From: Bacillota bacterium
GTDB taxonomy: Bacteria; Bacillota; Clostridia; Oscillospirales; Acutalibacteraceae
Length of the DNA stretch: 64,000 nt
Assembly (NCBI GenBank): GCA_023416955.1
Contig: JAEZGM010000041.1
Span: 1 to 64,000, forward strand
Direction of reading: 5' to 3'
The translations under genes were made by a program, and so were the position numbers. The notes under the pieces are model-generated. The model did not search any database and was not told the origin of the DNA. It saw nothing but the letters and a program-made list of their open reading frames with translations. How positions within the stretch are numbered: position 1 is the stretch's first letter; each line of letters starts with the position of its first letter. This document shows positions 27,491 to 40,622 of this stretch, in pieces.

Positions 27491-27519
27491 TTGCTTTTTC
27501 ACAGGCATTGTGTTAGAAT
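27491..27519 (+). promoter_or_regulatory. rpmE promoter
   Basis: TTGCTT (27491-27496) and TAGAAT (27514-27519), 17 bp apart. The same pair of boxes and spacing occurs at the tuf promoter. Confidence 0.75.
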
Positions 27520-27560
27520 TCATATGTTAAGTTGCAGTTATTCTGAAAGAGGTGACAAGA

Positions 27561-27758
27561 ATGAAGTCAGGAATCCATCCGCAGTATAAGGATACAACGA
27601 TCACATGTGCATGCGGCAATGTCATTAACACAAAATCAACAAAAGAAAATATCCGCGTTGAAATATGCTCAAAGTGCCACCCGCTCTTTACCGGCAAGCA
27701 GAAACTCGTTGATACCAGCGGCCGTGTTGATATGTTTAAAAAACGTTACGGTATATAA
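27561..27758 (+). CDS. rpmE: 50S ribosomal protein bL31, zinc-binding type
   Basis: A 65-residue protein, KSGIHPQYKDTTITCACGN. It has the four cysteines of the zinc-containing form: CAC near residue 15 and CSKC near residue 36. It sits at the central protuberance bridging the subunits. AGAGGTGAC precedes the ATG. Its own promoter and terminator make it a single-gene unit. Confidence 0.97.
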   Translation: MKSGIHPQYKDTTITCACGNVINTKSTKENIRVEICSKCHPLFTGKQKLVDTSGRVDMFKKRYGI

Positions 27759-27790
27759 GTGGACATACTTTTCCGTATTTGGTCGGCTTA

Positions 27791-27819
27791 GGCGGCGCAG
27801 GAACTGCGCCGCCTATTTT
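27791..27819 (+). terminator. Terminator after rpmE
   Basis: A perfect 10-bp stem (GGCGGCGCAG with its complement) and a 3-nt loop, followed by TATTTTG. Confidence 0.85.
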
Positions 27820-27854
27820 GCATCTTCTATTTTGGCAGTCAGGGCGTGAGTTTC

Positions 27855-28478
27855 ATGAAAGAATACCGCACCGTCAAAAGTCAGGCGTGTGCTGAATTTA
27901 CGGAGCGGCGCTCCCGTTTTATCGGCGCCGCGAAACCTGTCGCAACAGAGGAGGAAGCGCTTGCGTTTATCAACGCGGTCAAGGCGGAGCATTGGAATGC
28001 CACGCATAATGTTTACGCGTATTCGCTTCGCACCGGGCAGACGAGGCGCTATTCCGACGACGGGGAACCGCAGGGAACTGCGGGGATTCCGACGCTTGAT
28101 GTACTGATGAAGTCGGAAGTGACCGATACCGCCGTGGTAGTGACCCGTTATTTCGGCGGGATTCTGCTTGGGGGCGGCGGACTCGTCCGTGCGTACTCCC
28201 ACGCCGCGTCCATCGCGCTGGAACAGGCACATGTGATCACGATGCGCCCGTGCGTGACTGCGGAGGTTCGCTGTGACTACGGTGGCTATGGGCGGGTCTC
28301 CACGCTGATTCCCGAAAATGGGGGAACGGTAGACGACGCCGTTTTTACGGATGCCGTGACCATTCTTTTTCATATGGAAGGTGCGCGGGTACCGGAATTT
28401 CAGCGCCGACTCGCCGATGTAACCTGCGGACGGAGCGAAGCCGTGATCATCGGAGAAAAATATTTTGAAATATCGTAA
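27855..28478 (+). CDS. YigZ/IMPACT family protein
   Basis: A 207-residue protein. The N-terminal domain carries the UPF0029/IMPACT pattern: FTERRSRFIG, HNVYAYSL, RYSDDGEPQGTAGIP and RYFGGILLGGGGLVRAYS. The C-terminal DUF1949-like part starts near residue 140. Members are linked to translation or ribosome function, but the biochemical role is unsettled. It lies between rpmE and dgt. A GTG at 27846 is an alternative start. Confidence 0.9.
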   Translation: MKEYRTVKSQACAEFTERRSRFIGAAKPVATEEEALAFINAVKAEHWNATHNVYAYSLRTGQTRRYSDDGEPQGTAGIPTLDVLMKSEVTDTAVVVTRYFGGILLGGGGLVRAYSHAASIALEQAHVITMRPCVTAEVRCDYGGYGRVSTLIPENGGTVDDAVFTDAVTILFHMEGARVPEFQRRLADVTCGRSEAVIIGEKYFEIS

Positions 28479-28554
28479 ACAGTTGCAGGAATTCAGTTTT
28501 GTTTTGCGTATATGTATTATATATCGATGAAACATGTTGAGAGGTGGTGCCGCT

Positions 28555-29550
28555 GTGAATGTAAGTGAACGAACCATGCAGATTGAGGAACAGATTCTGT
28601 CGCCTTTTGCCGCTTTAGCGAAGAATACGAGGGGACGAGAGACGCCGGAAACGGAAAGTGATCTGCGAACACCCTACCAGCGAGATCGGGACAGGATCAT
28701 TCATTGCAAGTCCTTTCGCCGCCTCAAGCATAAGACACAGGTCTTTTTGTCACCGGAGGGTGACCATTACCGCACACGGCTGACACACACGCTGGAGGTT
28801 GCGCAGATCGCGCGGACCATCGCGCGGGCGCTCCAGCTGAATGAGGATTTAACGGAAGCGATTGCCCTCGGTCACGACTTGGGTCATACGCCATTCGGGC
28901 ACGCAGGCGAGCGGGCGCTGAACGAAATCTTTCCCGGCGGGTTCCGGCACTACGAGCAAAGCGTGCGTGTGGTGGAAAAACTGGAAAAGGACGGGAAGGG
29001 TTTGAACCTGACCAAAGAAGTCAGGGACGGTATTCTTTGCCATACAAAAGGAACGGAGGCAATGACGCTGGAGGGCCGCATTGTACGCGTAGCGGATCGC
29101 ATCGCTTATATCAATCATGATATTGACGACGCCGAGCGCGCCGGAGTGTTAAAGGAAAGCGATATTTCGGAGGAGGTTGCCCGTGTTCTTGGCTGCGGCC
29201 GATCCGAACGGATCGATACTTTGGTTCACAGCGTGGTTGACAGCAGCCAGGACGGCGTTATTCAGATGGAACCGTCGGTACAGGCTGCGTTCGACCGACT
29301 GCATGATTTTATGTTTGCGTCCGTTTATTTGAATCCTTACGCCAAGGGCGAAGAAAAAAAGGTTCCCCGGCTGATCGAAACGCTTTATCTATATTTGAAA
29401 ATGCCGGAACATCTGCCGGAAGATATGAAGCTGATTGCCGAGCAGGACGGATACGAGCGGGCTGCCTGCGACTATATTGCGGGGATGTCCGACCACTATG
29501 CCGTTCAGCTTTTCCAGAATATTTATGTACCGAAGTCATGGACGCTGTAA
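28555..29550 (+). CDS. dgt: dNTP triphosphohydrolase (dGTPase-like HD protein)
   Basis: A 331-residue HD-domain hydrolase: RDRDRIIHCKSFRRLKHKTQVF, then TRLTHTLEVAQIART and the HD pair in LGHDLGHTPFGHAGE. It releases triphosphate from dGTP or other dNTPs. It sits directly upstream of dnaG, the common Firmicutes order dgt-dnaG-rpoD. GTG at 28555 is preferred because AGAGGTGG lies 7 nt upstream; an in-frame ATG at 28534 precedes that site. Confidence 0.92.
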   Translation: MNVSERTMQIEEQILSPFAALAKNTRGRETPETESDLRTPYQRDRDRIIHCKSFRRLKHKTQVFLSPEGDHYRTRLTHTLEVAQIARTIARALQLNEDLTEAIALGHDLGHTPFGHAGERALNEIFPGGFRHYEQSVRVVEKLEKDGKGLNLTKEVRDGILCHTKGTEAMTLEGRIVRVADRIAYINHDIDDAERAGVLKESDISEEVARVLGCGRSERIDTLVHSVVDSSQDGVIQMEPSVQAAFDRLHDFMFASVYLNPYAKGEEKKVPRLIETLYLYLKMPEHLPEDMKLIAEQDGYERAACDYIAGMSDHYAVQLFQNIYVPKSWTL

Positions 29551-29586
29551 CGATCGCGTATCCGTTTGAAATCAGGAGGTGACACT

Positions 29587-31353
29587 ATGCCGCTGCCGGA
29601 ATCGTTTATACAGGAGCTGAAGGCGCGCTGCGAACTTTCAGACATTGCGTCGTCGTATGTGAATCTGCGGCATGTAGGCCGCAATATGGTCGGACTTTGT
29701 CCGTTCCACAGCGAAAAGTCGCCTTCCTTCAATATTTACCCGGAGGACGGCTCATTTTACTGCTTTGGGTGCGGGGCCGGCGGGGATGTGATTACGTTCG
29801 TCCGCCGGATTGAGAATCTGGACTATATGGAAGCGGTTCGCTTTCTCGCACAGCGGGTGGGGCTTCAGGTTCCGGAAAACAATGTGGACGACGGCATGAG
29901 CAGGGTGCGTGCGCGTATTCAGGAAATTAACAGGGAAACGGCGCGGTTCTATCATTCCGTTCTGAATTCGCCGCAGGGCGCGGACGGTATGCGCTATTTG
30001 ACAAACCGCGGCCTTTCGCAGAATACGATCCGCCATTTCGGGCTGGGTTTCGCGCCCGCTTCCCGATTTACACTGGTTGATTATCTTGAGAAAAAAGGGT
30101 ATACTCAGAACGAACTGATTCTGTCGAACGTTGCCATAAAAGGGCGCAGCGGAAAAGCGATTGACCGTTTTTTCGGCAGAGTAATGTTTCCGATTATTGA
30201 TCTGCGCGGAAATGTGATTGCTTTTGGCGGGCGTATTCTTACGGATGAAAAACCGAAATACCTGAATACTTCGGAAACGCCGGTCTTTAATAAAGGCAGT
30301 TCCATGTTTGCGTTGAATTTTGCCAAGAATGCGGGAAGCGAGCAGCTGATTCTGTGCGAAGGCTATATGGATGTGATTTCGCTGCATCAGGCGGGGTTCA
30401 CCAACGCGGTGGCAACGCTCGGAACAGCGTTGACACCCGGGCAGGCGCATTTGATGGCACGCTATACCAAAGAGGTCATTATTTGCTATGACTCCGACGA
30501 AGCGGGGCAGAAAGCGGCTTCCCGTGCGATTCCGATCCTGCGTGAAACCGGTCTGCTTGTCAAGGTGCTGACGATTTCGGGCGGAAAAGACCCCGATGAA
30601 TACATACGCTCCAACGGGGAGAACGGCCGGGCGAAGTTTAAAAATCTGCTGGATGCCTGCGGCAACGATGTGGAATACAGGCTTCAAAAAATTAAGAACG
30701 CCTGTAACCTGCAGAATGCGCAGGGACGCATTGCGTACCTGACGGGCGCGACCGAGGTTCTTGCGTCGCTCGAGAACCGTATAGAACAGGAGGTTTACGC
30801 CGGAAAGCTTTCGGAGGAAATCGGCGTGGATCGCGCGGCCATCATGCAGCAGGTGGACAAGCTGCATAGCCGCCAGCGAAAAACCCGGGAGAAAAAAGAG
30901 TTTCGGGAGTTTCAGCAGCAGACTGCCGGCTACCGCGACAGCATCAATCCGGAAAAGTCCCAGAATCTGCGCGCGGCAAGCGCGGAGGAAGCACTGATTG
31001 CCTATGTTGAGAAAAATCCCGAGCGCGCGGCGTATATTTATGATATTTTGCCTTCTGAAAAATTTGTCACAGCGTTCAACCGCCGTGTATATCAGGTAAT
31101 AATGGGCAGAATTATAGACGGAAAGGCGGTAAGCCTTACAGACATATCGGAAAACTTCTCTATGGATGAAATGGCGGTTATCGCAAGAATTTTCGCTAAA
31201 TTTCATTCCGTCACCGTAACAGAACGGGACGCAGAGGAATATATACAGGTTATTACACAGGAAAATGCAAGAAGAAACATTCAAAATGTTGCTACCGCTC
31301 CGACGCAGGATATACAAAGTTACCTGCAGGAGCTGAAACAGCAGAAAAAGTAG
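29587..31353 (+). CDS. dnaG: DNA primase
   Basis: A 588-residue primase. The zinc-binding domain shows CPFHSEKSPSF and FYCFGCGAGGD near residues 39-65. The TOPRIM core includes ILCEGYMDVISLHQAG and the metal-binding YDSDEAGQKA. The C-terminal part should bind DnaB. It makes the RNA primers of replication. AGGAGGTGAC precedes the ATG at 29587, and rpoD follows 11 bp after its stop. Confidence 0.97.
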   Translation: MPLPESFIQELKARCELSDIASSYVNLRHVGRNMVGLCPFHSEKSPSFNIYPEDGSFYCFGCGAGGDVITFVRRIENLDYMEAVRFLAQRVGLQVPENNVDDGMSRVRARIQEINRETARFYHSVLNSPQGADGMRYLTNRGLSQNTIRHFGLGFAPASRFTLVDYLEKKGYTQNELILSNVAIKGRSGKAIDRFFGRVMFPIIDLRGNVIAFGGRILTDEKPKYLNTSETPVFNKGSSMFALNFAKNAGSEQLILCEGYMDVISLHQAGFTNAVATLGTALTPGQAHLMARYTKEVIICYDSDEAGQKAASRAIPILRETGLLVKVLTISGGKDPDEYIRSNGENGRAKFKNLLDACGNDVEYRLQKIKNACNLQNAQGRIAYLTGATEVLASLENRIEQEVYAGKLSEEIGVDRAAIMQQVDKLHSRQRKTREKKEFREFQQQTAGYRDSINPEKSQNLRAASAEEALIAYVEKNPERAAYIYDILPSEKFVTAFNRRVYQVIMGRIIDGKAVSLTDISENFSMDEMAVIARIFAKFHSVTVTERDAEEYIQVITQENARRNIQNVATAPTQDIQSYLQELKQQKK

Positions 31354-31364
31354 GGGGATTCATT

Positions 31365-32459
31365 ATGGGAGCACCGGATAAAAAAACGGTCATTAGGGAA
31401 TTGATCGAGCAAGGCAAAAGCAGAGGGCAGCTTTCCACAAAAGAAATACTGGACGCTATCGGCGAGTTGGAGTTTGACCCGGAACAGATAGAAAAATTTT
31501 ATGATACGCTCGAGTCGCAGGGTGTTGAGATTATTGAGGATTTCGGCGACATCCCGCTGGATGATCTTGATTTTGACGTTCAGGTGGACGAAAGCGAAGA
31601 TCTCGAGGCCTCTCTCAGCACAGAGGGTATTGCCATTGATGACCCCGTAAAAGTGTACCTCAAGGAAATCGGCCGTGTTCCCTTGCTTTCACCGGAAGAA
31701 GAGATCGACCTTGCCATCCGCATCAAGGACGGTGACGAAGCCGCCAAGAAACGCCTTTCCGAAGCGAATCTCCGTCTGGTCGTCAGTATTGCAAAGCGTT
31801 ACCTCGGCCGCGGCATGCAGTTCCTTGACCTGATTCAGGAAGGAAACCTCGGCTTGATCAAGGCTGTGGAAAAGTTTGATTATACCAAAGGATTTAAGTT
31901 TTCCACCTATGCGACGTGGTGGATTCGCCAGGCAATCACCCGCGCCATTGCCGATCAGGCCAGAACGATCCGGATTCCGGTGCATATGGTGGAAACCATT
32001 AATAAGGTTAAGAAAGTTTCAAGCCAGCTGCTGCACACAAACGGCCACGAGCCGACCGCGGATGAGATAGCCGAAGAGCTGGATATGCCCGTCGACAAGG
32101 TAAGAGAGATCATGCGTGTTGCACAGGAGCCCGTTTCACTGGAAACGCCGATCGGCGAAGAAGAAGACAGCCACCTCGGCGACTTTATTCCCGACGACGA
32201 AGCACCCGCGCCAGTGGACGCCGCTTCCCACATTCTGCTGAAAGAACAGCTTGCCGATGTGCTTGATACTCTGACCCCACGCGAGGAAAAGGTACTCCGT
32301 CTGCGTTTCGGTCTGGAAGACGGCCGTTCCCGCACGCTGGAGGAAGTCGGAAAAGAGTTCAATGTTACGCGTGAACGAATCCGTCAGATTGAAGCAAAAG
32401 CGCTTCGTAAGCTGCGTCATCCGAGCCGCAGCAAGAAATTAAAGGACTTTTTGGATTAA
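31365..32459 (+). CDS. rpoD: RNA polymerase primary sigma factor SigA
   Basis: A 364-residue group 1 sigma factor. Region 1.2 is DPVKVYLKEIGRVPLLS, region 2 contains GLIKAVEKFDYTKGFKFS and TYATWWIRQAITRAI, region 3 covers RIPVHMVETINKV, and region 4 is EEVGKEFNVTRERIRQIEAKAL. The N-terminal region 1.1 is short and acidic, as in Firmicutes. The consensus promoters listed in this window match its -10/-35 specificity. Confidence 0.97.
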   Translation: MGAPDKKTVIRELIEQGKSRGQLSTKEILDAIGELEFDPEQIEKFYDTLESQGVEIIEDFGDIPLDDLDFDVQVDESEDLEASLSTEGIAIDDPVKVYLKEIGRVPLLSPEEEIDLAIRIKDGDEAAKKRLSEANLRLVVSIAKRYLGRGMQFLDLIQEGNLGLIKAVEKFDYTKGFKFSTYATWWIRQAITRAIADQARTIRIPVHMVETINKVKKVSSQLLHTNGHEPTADEIAEELDMPVDKVREIMRVAQEPVSLETPIGEEEDSHLGDFIPDDEAPAPVDAASHILLKEQLADVLDTLTPREEKVLRLRFGLEDGRSRTLEEVGKEFNVTRERIRQIEAKALRKLRHPSRSKKLKDFLD

Positions 32460-32472
32460 GGGGAAATAATAA

Positions 32473-32889
32473 ATGGTCATGACGCTTGAAGCCGATTACG
32501 CGGTTCGCATTGTGGAATCGCTGGCGGTCAACCGGTCAAGAATGGATGCCCGCACGATTTCCGACCAGACGCAGGTTCCGCTGCGGTTTGCGCTGAAAAT
32601 ACTGCGCAAGCTTGTTGCCGACGGACTGGTCGTTTCGTATAAGGGAGCGCATGGCGGGTATATGCTTGCCTGTGAGCCGGAGAAAATCACGCTGAGACAG
32701 GTGATTGAATCGGTGGAAGGGCCTTACATGATCAGCCGCTGCCAGCAGGAAGCGTACGACTGTACGAAAACCTCCTGTCGGTTTCATCAGATTTATGATG
32801 AAATTTCAGCGGATGTGCGGGAAAAACTCGATTCATATACATTTGAGTCTCTGAATCAGTGCGCGACGGGAAAAAATAAGGCAGAATAA
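32473..32889 (+). CDS. Rrf2-family regulator with probable Fe-S site
   Basis: A 138-residue winged-helix protein starting MTLEADYAVRIVESLA. It has the Rrf2 wing YKGAHGGYMLA and a ligand cluster C90-x6-C97-x4-C102-x2-H105. IscR uses C-x5-C-x5-C-x2-H, so an iron-sulfur or redox sensor is likely; the spacing differs from IscR. No isc or suf genes are near, so the target is unknown. It follows rpoD by 13 bp and is probably cotranscribed with it. Confidence 0.88.
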   Translation: MVMTLEADYAVRIVESLAVNRSRMDARTISDQTQVPLRFALKILRKLVADGLVVSYKGAHGGYMLACEPEKITLRQVIESVEGPYMISRCQQEAYDCTKTSCRFHQIYDEISADVREKLDSYTFESLNQCATGKNKAE

Positions 32890-32897
32890 AACAAAAA

Positions 32898-32929
32898 AGC
32901 CGGTGGCCTGGTGGCCATCGGCTGATTTT
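32898..32929 (+). terminator. Terminator after rrf2
   Basis: AGCCGGTGGCC pairs with GGCCATCGGCT (one G-U) around TGGT, followed by GATTTTA. It ends the dgt-dnaG-rpoD-rrf2 unit. Confidence 0.8.
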
Positions 32930-32963
32930 ATGAGAGGATATTATGAAAACACGGAAATAGATA

Positions 32964-32992
32964 TTGACAAACGCAACGTATTGTTATAGAAT
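32964..32992 (+). promoter_or_regulatory. rpoBC promoter
   Basis: TTGACA (32964-32969) and TAGAAT (32987-32992), 17 bp apart. The resulting leader to the rpoB ATG is about 170 nt; I found no clear attenuator in it. Confidence 0.85.
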
Positions 32993-33170
32993 AATATACT
33001 GCATCATCATGGAAACATATACTCTTATCTATTTTTTATATAATAGCACAACGTGATAAAAAAGGCAAGAGCATATCATAAAAGCTTACGAAAGTTAATG
33101 ATGGGGCAAATTGTTTTTGTGCTTAATTTATGCCGCGGATGGTAAATATATGAATGGAGTGATTAAGCCA

Positions 33171-36100
33171 ATGGTGAATGTCAAACAGGTGAAAGTTGGC
33201 AGAAATGTCCGCAGAAGTTTCGGACGCATTGACGAGGTTCTGGATATGCCGAACCTGATTGAAGTTCAGAAAAATTCCTATCAATGGTTTTTGAACGAAG
33301 GCCTGAAGGAAGTTTTTAAGGACGTCTCAGGCATCACGGATTACACTGGAAATCTTGTGCTGGACTTCGTGGATTATAAACTGGATGACGATAAGCCGAA
33401 TTACAGCGTGGAGGAATGCAAGGAGCGCGACGCGACATATGCGGCTCCGCTGCGTGTAACCGCCCGTCTGCTGAACAAGGAAACCGGCGAAATCAAAGAA
33501 TCCGAAGTTTTCATGGGCGATTTCCCGTTGATGACTGAAAGCGGCACATTTGTTATTAACGGCGCGGAACGCGTAATTGTTTCCCAGTTGGTTCGTTCCC
33601 CCGGCGTTTATTATAAAATGGAATACGATAAAACGGGTAAGGAACTGTTCAGTTCGACCGTAATTCCAAACCGCGGCGCATGGCTGGAATACGAAAATGA
33701 CTCCAACGATGTATTTTATGTCCGTATTGATAAAAACCGCAAGATTCCGGTTACCGTATTTATCCGTGCTCTCGGTTTGGGAACGGACACCGAAATTTTG
33801 GAGTATTTCGGCGAGGACGACCGTATCCACGCAACCATGGAAAAAGACCCGTGCAAGAATACGGAAGAAGCGCTGTTTGAGGTTTACCGCAAGTTAAGAC
33901 CGAGTGAACCGCCGACGATTGAAAGTGCTCAGTCCCATATTAACGGACTGTTTTTTGACGCACGCCGTTACGACCTTTCCCGTGTCGGCCGCTATAAATA
34001 CAATAAGAAGCTGAACCTTGCAGGCCGCATCACCGGCCAGCAGATTTCCCGCCCGATTGTGAACCCGCTTACCGGTGAGCTGATGGCAGAAGAAGGCGAA
34101 ATCATTTCCCACGATAAAGCGAGGGAGATTGACAACGCCGGTGTCAGCATCGCCTATGTGACCGTCAACGAAAAAGAAGTCAAGGTTATTTCAAACGGTA
34201 TGGTTGATTTAAATGACTTTGTCTCCTTTGATGTGAAGACAGAATGCGGAATCAATGAGCGCGTTCGTTTCAGCGTGCTTGCTGAAATCCTGGAAAGCTG
34301 CACGACGGAAGCGGAGCAGAAGGACGCCGTCAAGGCGAGAATTGACGAGCTGATTCCAAAGCACATTATCATTGATGATATTTTTTCATCGATCAACTAT
34401 ATGAACTGCCTTGCCGTCGGTCTTGGAAATATTGACGACATCGACCACCTCGGCAACCGCCGCATCCGTTCCGTCGGCGAACTGCTGCAGAACCAGTTCC
34501 GTATTGGTTTTTCCCGTTTGGAGCGCGTTATCCGTGAAAGAATGACACTTCAGGCACAGGATCTTGAAGTTCTGACTCCTCATTCCCTGATCAATATCCG
34601 TCCTGTTGTGGCGGCCATCAAGGAATTCTTCGGTTCTTCTCCGCTGTCACAGTTCATGGACCAGACGAATCCGCTGGCGGAACTGACGCACAAGCGCCGT
34701 CTTTCCGCTCTGGGTCCCGGCGGTCTGTCCAGGGACCGCGCCGGATTCGAAGTGCGTGACGTTCACTACAGCCATTACGGCCGTATGTGTCCAATTGAAA
34801 CGCCTGAAGGCCCGAACATCGGTCTGATTTCCTATCTTGCAACCTTTGCAAGAATCAATGAATACGGTTTTATCGAGGCGCCTTTCCGCAGGGTCGACAA
34901 GAAAACAGGCTGCGTTACAAGAGAAGTCGTTTATATGACCGCCGATGTGGAAGACGATTATATCGTTGCTCAGGCGAATGAGCCCTTGGACGAGCAGGGA
35001 CATTTCAAAAATGCGAAAGTCAACGGTCGTTACCGCGATGAATTCGTGGAAGTGGAGCGTGAGCGCGCCGACTACATGGATGTTTCGCCGCGAATGGTTG
35101 TTTCCGTTGCGACCGCGATGATTCCGTTCCTTGAAAACGATGACGCCAACCGTGCGCTGATGGGTTCCAACATGCAGCGGCAGGCTGTTCCGTTACTGAA
35201 AACAGAATCCCCCATCGTCGGTACCGGTATGGAATACAAAGCCGGCGTCGACTCCGGCGTCTGTGTGCTTGCAAAGCACGCCGGCGTGGTGCGCAGCGTC
35301 AGCGCCAATGAAGTCCGCGTCGCGGCCGACAACGGTTCTGTTGACGTGTATCATATTACAAAGTTTATGCGTTCCAACCAGGGAACATGTGTAAATCAGG
35401 TACCGATTGTTGATGTGAACCAGCGCCTTGAGGTCGGCGACGTGATTGCCGACGGCCCCGCGACGAAGGACGGCGAAATCAGCCTCGGTAAAAACGCGCT
35501 GATCGGTTTTATGACATGGGAAGGCTACAACTACGAAGACGCCGTTCTGATCAGCGAAAAAATTGTGCGTGACGATGTATACACCTCTATCCATATTGAG
35601 GAGTACGAAATTGACGCGCGCGACACAAAGCTTGGGCCGGAAGAAATTACACGCGACATTCCGAATGTCAACGAAGATTTGCTGCGTGATCTGGACGAGA
35701 ACGGCATTATCCGCATCGGCGCCGAGGTGCGTGCGGGTGATATCCTCGTCGGCAAGGTAACCCCGAAGGGCGAAACCGAGCTGACCGCGGAAGAACGCCT
35801 GCTGCGTGCGATTTTCGGTGAAAAAGCCCGTGAAGTCAGAGATACCTCCCTGCGTGTGCCGCACGGCGAGTCCGGTATCATTGTGGATGTAAAAACGTTT
35901 GACCGTGAAAACAGCCACGATGAACTGAGCCCGGGCGTTAATAAAGTGGTTCGCTGCTATATTGCTCAGAAGAGAAAAATTTCTGTCGGCGATAAAATGG
36001 CCGGCCGTCACGGCAATAAGGGTGTTGTGTCCCGTATTCTTCCCGTTGAGGATATGCCTGTTCTGCCGGACGGCACGCCTCTTGATATTGTTCTGAACCC

Positions 36101-36902
36101 GTTGGGCGTTCCTTCCCGTATGAATATCGGGCAGGTGCTGGAAGTTCATCTCGGTTATGCCGCCAGAATGCTTGGCTGGAAGATTATGACCCCCGTATTT
36201 GACGGTGCGCACGAAGATGATATCGTCGAATGCTTCCGTGCAGCTGGTATCAGCGACGACGGTAAAACATGGCTGAGAGACGGAAGAACCGGCGAGTATT
36301 TCGACAACCCGGTTACCGTGGGTATTATGTATTACCTCAAGCTGCATCATCTGGTTGACGATAAGATTCACGCCCGTTCCACCGGCCCGTACTCACTCGT
36401 TACCCAGCAGCCTTTGGGTGGTAAGGCTCAGTTCGGCGGCCAGCGTTTCGGTGAAATGGAAGTTTGGGCGCTGGAAGCTTACGGCGCGGCCTATACGCTT
36501 CAGGAAATTCTGACGGTGAAGTCCGACGATGTCGTCGGCCGTGTGAAGACCTATGAATCCATTGTAAAGGGTCAGAATATTCCGGAGCCGGGCGTTCCCG
36601 AATCATTTAAAGTTTTGATTAAGGAACTGCAGTCCCTTGGCCTTGACGTGAAAGTTTTGAATAAGAACGATGAAGAAATTGATTTGAAACAAAACTTTGA
36701 CGATGACGACGACATCAGCTTCAATCCGTCGGAAAGCAACTTTGAAGAGCAGAATGTTGCCGACGACCTGGAAGGCTATTCCGTTGACGAAGCCGAGGAA
36801 GACGATCTGTTTGACGATTCCGACGGATTCGGGGATGATGAAGATGTTGATAAGGACGAATCCTTTGACCTTATTTCAGACGATAGTGACGATTTAGAAT
36901 AA
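33171..36902 (+). CDS. rpoB: RNA polymerase beta subunit
   Basis: About 1243 residues. The rifampicin region reads SPLSQFMDQTNPLAELTHKR then RLSALGPGGL, with the wild-type residues of a sensitive enzyme. ISVGDKMAGRHGNKGVVS and the C-terminal GGKAQFGGQRFGEMEVWALEAYGA are intact. The last roughly 80 residues form a strongly acidic tail rich in Asp and Glu, beyond the usual end. The start at 33171 has GGAG 11 nt upstream; an in-frame ATG at 33150 is possible. rplJ/rplL do not precede it. Confidence 0.97.
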   Translation: MVNVKQVKVGRNVRRSFGRIDEVLDMPNLIEVQKNSYQWFLNEGLKEVFKDVSGITDYTGNLVLDFVDYKLDDDKPNYSVEECKERDATYAAPLRVTARLLNKETGEIKESEVFMGDFPLMTESGTFVINGAERVIVSQLVRSPGVYYKMEYDKTGKELFSSTVIPNRGAWLEYENDSNDVFYVRIDKNRKIPVTVFIRALGLGTDTEILEYFGEDDRIHATMEKDPCKNTEEALFEVYRKLRPSEPPTIESAQSHINGLFFDARRYDLSRVGRYKYNKKLNLAGRITGQQISRPIVNPLTGELMAEEGEIISHDKAREIDNAGVSIAYVTVNEKEVKVISNGMVDLNDFVSFDVKTECGINERVRFSVLAEILESCTTEAEQKDAVKARIDELIPKHIIIDDIFSSINYMNCLAVGLGNIDDIDHLGNRRIRSVGELLQNQFRIGFSRLERVIRERMTLQAQDLEVLTPHSLINIRPVVAAIKEFFGSSPLSQFMDQTNPLAELTHKRRLSALGPGGLSRDRAGFEVRDVHYSHYGRMCPIETPEGPNIGLISYLATFARINEYGFIEAPFRRVDKKTGCVTREVVYMTADVEDDYIVAQANEPLDEQGHFKNAKVNGRYRDEFVEVERERADYMDVSPRMVVSVATAMIPFLENDDANRALMGSNMQRQAVPLLKTESPIVGTGMEYKAGVDSGVCVLAKHAGVVRSVSANEVRVAADNGSVDVYHITKFMRSNQGTCVNQVPIVDVNQRLEVGDVIADGPATKDGEISLGKNALIGFMTWEGYNYEDAVLISEKIVRDDVYTSIHIEEYEIDARDTKLGPEEITRDIPNVNEDLLRDLDENGIIRIGAEVRAGDILVGKVTPKGETELTAEERLLRAIFGEKAREVRDTSLRVPHGESGIIVDVKTFDRENSHDELSPGVNKVVRCYIAQKRKISVGDKMAGRHGNKGVVSRILPVEDMPVLPDGTPLDIVLNPLGVPSRMNIGQVLEVHLGYAARMLGWKIMTPVFDGAHEDDIVECFRAAGISDDGKTWLRDGRTGEYFDNPVTVGIMYYLKLHHLVDDKIHARSTGPYSLVTQQPLGGKAQFGGQRFGEMEVWALEAYGAAYTLQEILTVKSDDVVGRVKTYESIVKGQNIPEPGVPESFKVLIKELQSLGLDVKVLNKNDEEIDLKQNFDDDDDISFNPSESNFEEQNVADDLEGYSVDEAEEDDLFDDSDGFGDDEDVDKDESFDLISDDSDDLE

Positions 36903-36914
36903 GGGGGATGCAGC

Positions 36915-40457
<3,543 letters not shown>

Positions 40458-40501
40458 CGTTATAATTACTAATTGTGATGGTTTGCTATTGGAAAGCTTT
40501 T

Positions 40502-40531
40502 TCCTGCTTCGGGGTTTGCTCTGAAGCAGGA
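40502..40531. other. Hairpin between rpoC and rpsL
   Basis: TCCTGCTTC pairs exactly with GAAGCAGGA across a 12-nt loop. No U-run follows; it may be a processing or partial attenuation site between rpoBC and the str genes. Confidence 0.45.
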
Positions 40532-40622
40532 TTCCGGCTGTTCCGATTGAAATTGTTGTTACAGCGGATGGAATTCAATTTGATTCGCTTGACATATCAA
40601 ATTTTAAGTGAGGAGGTGTCTT

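Noticed and set aside
29752..31317. 521-codon open frame antisense to dnaG
   Set aside because: It is the complement of a clear primase gene, with no ribosome binding site and no recognisable domain.
35193..36371. 392-codon open frame antisense to rpoB
   Set aside because: Same reasoning: a shadow of conserved coding sequence, with no initiation signal.
40590..40622. TTGACA just upstream of rpsL as a promoter
   Set aside because: A -10 box at the right spacing would overlap the rpsL ribosome binding site and no TATAAT-like sequence is there.
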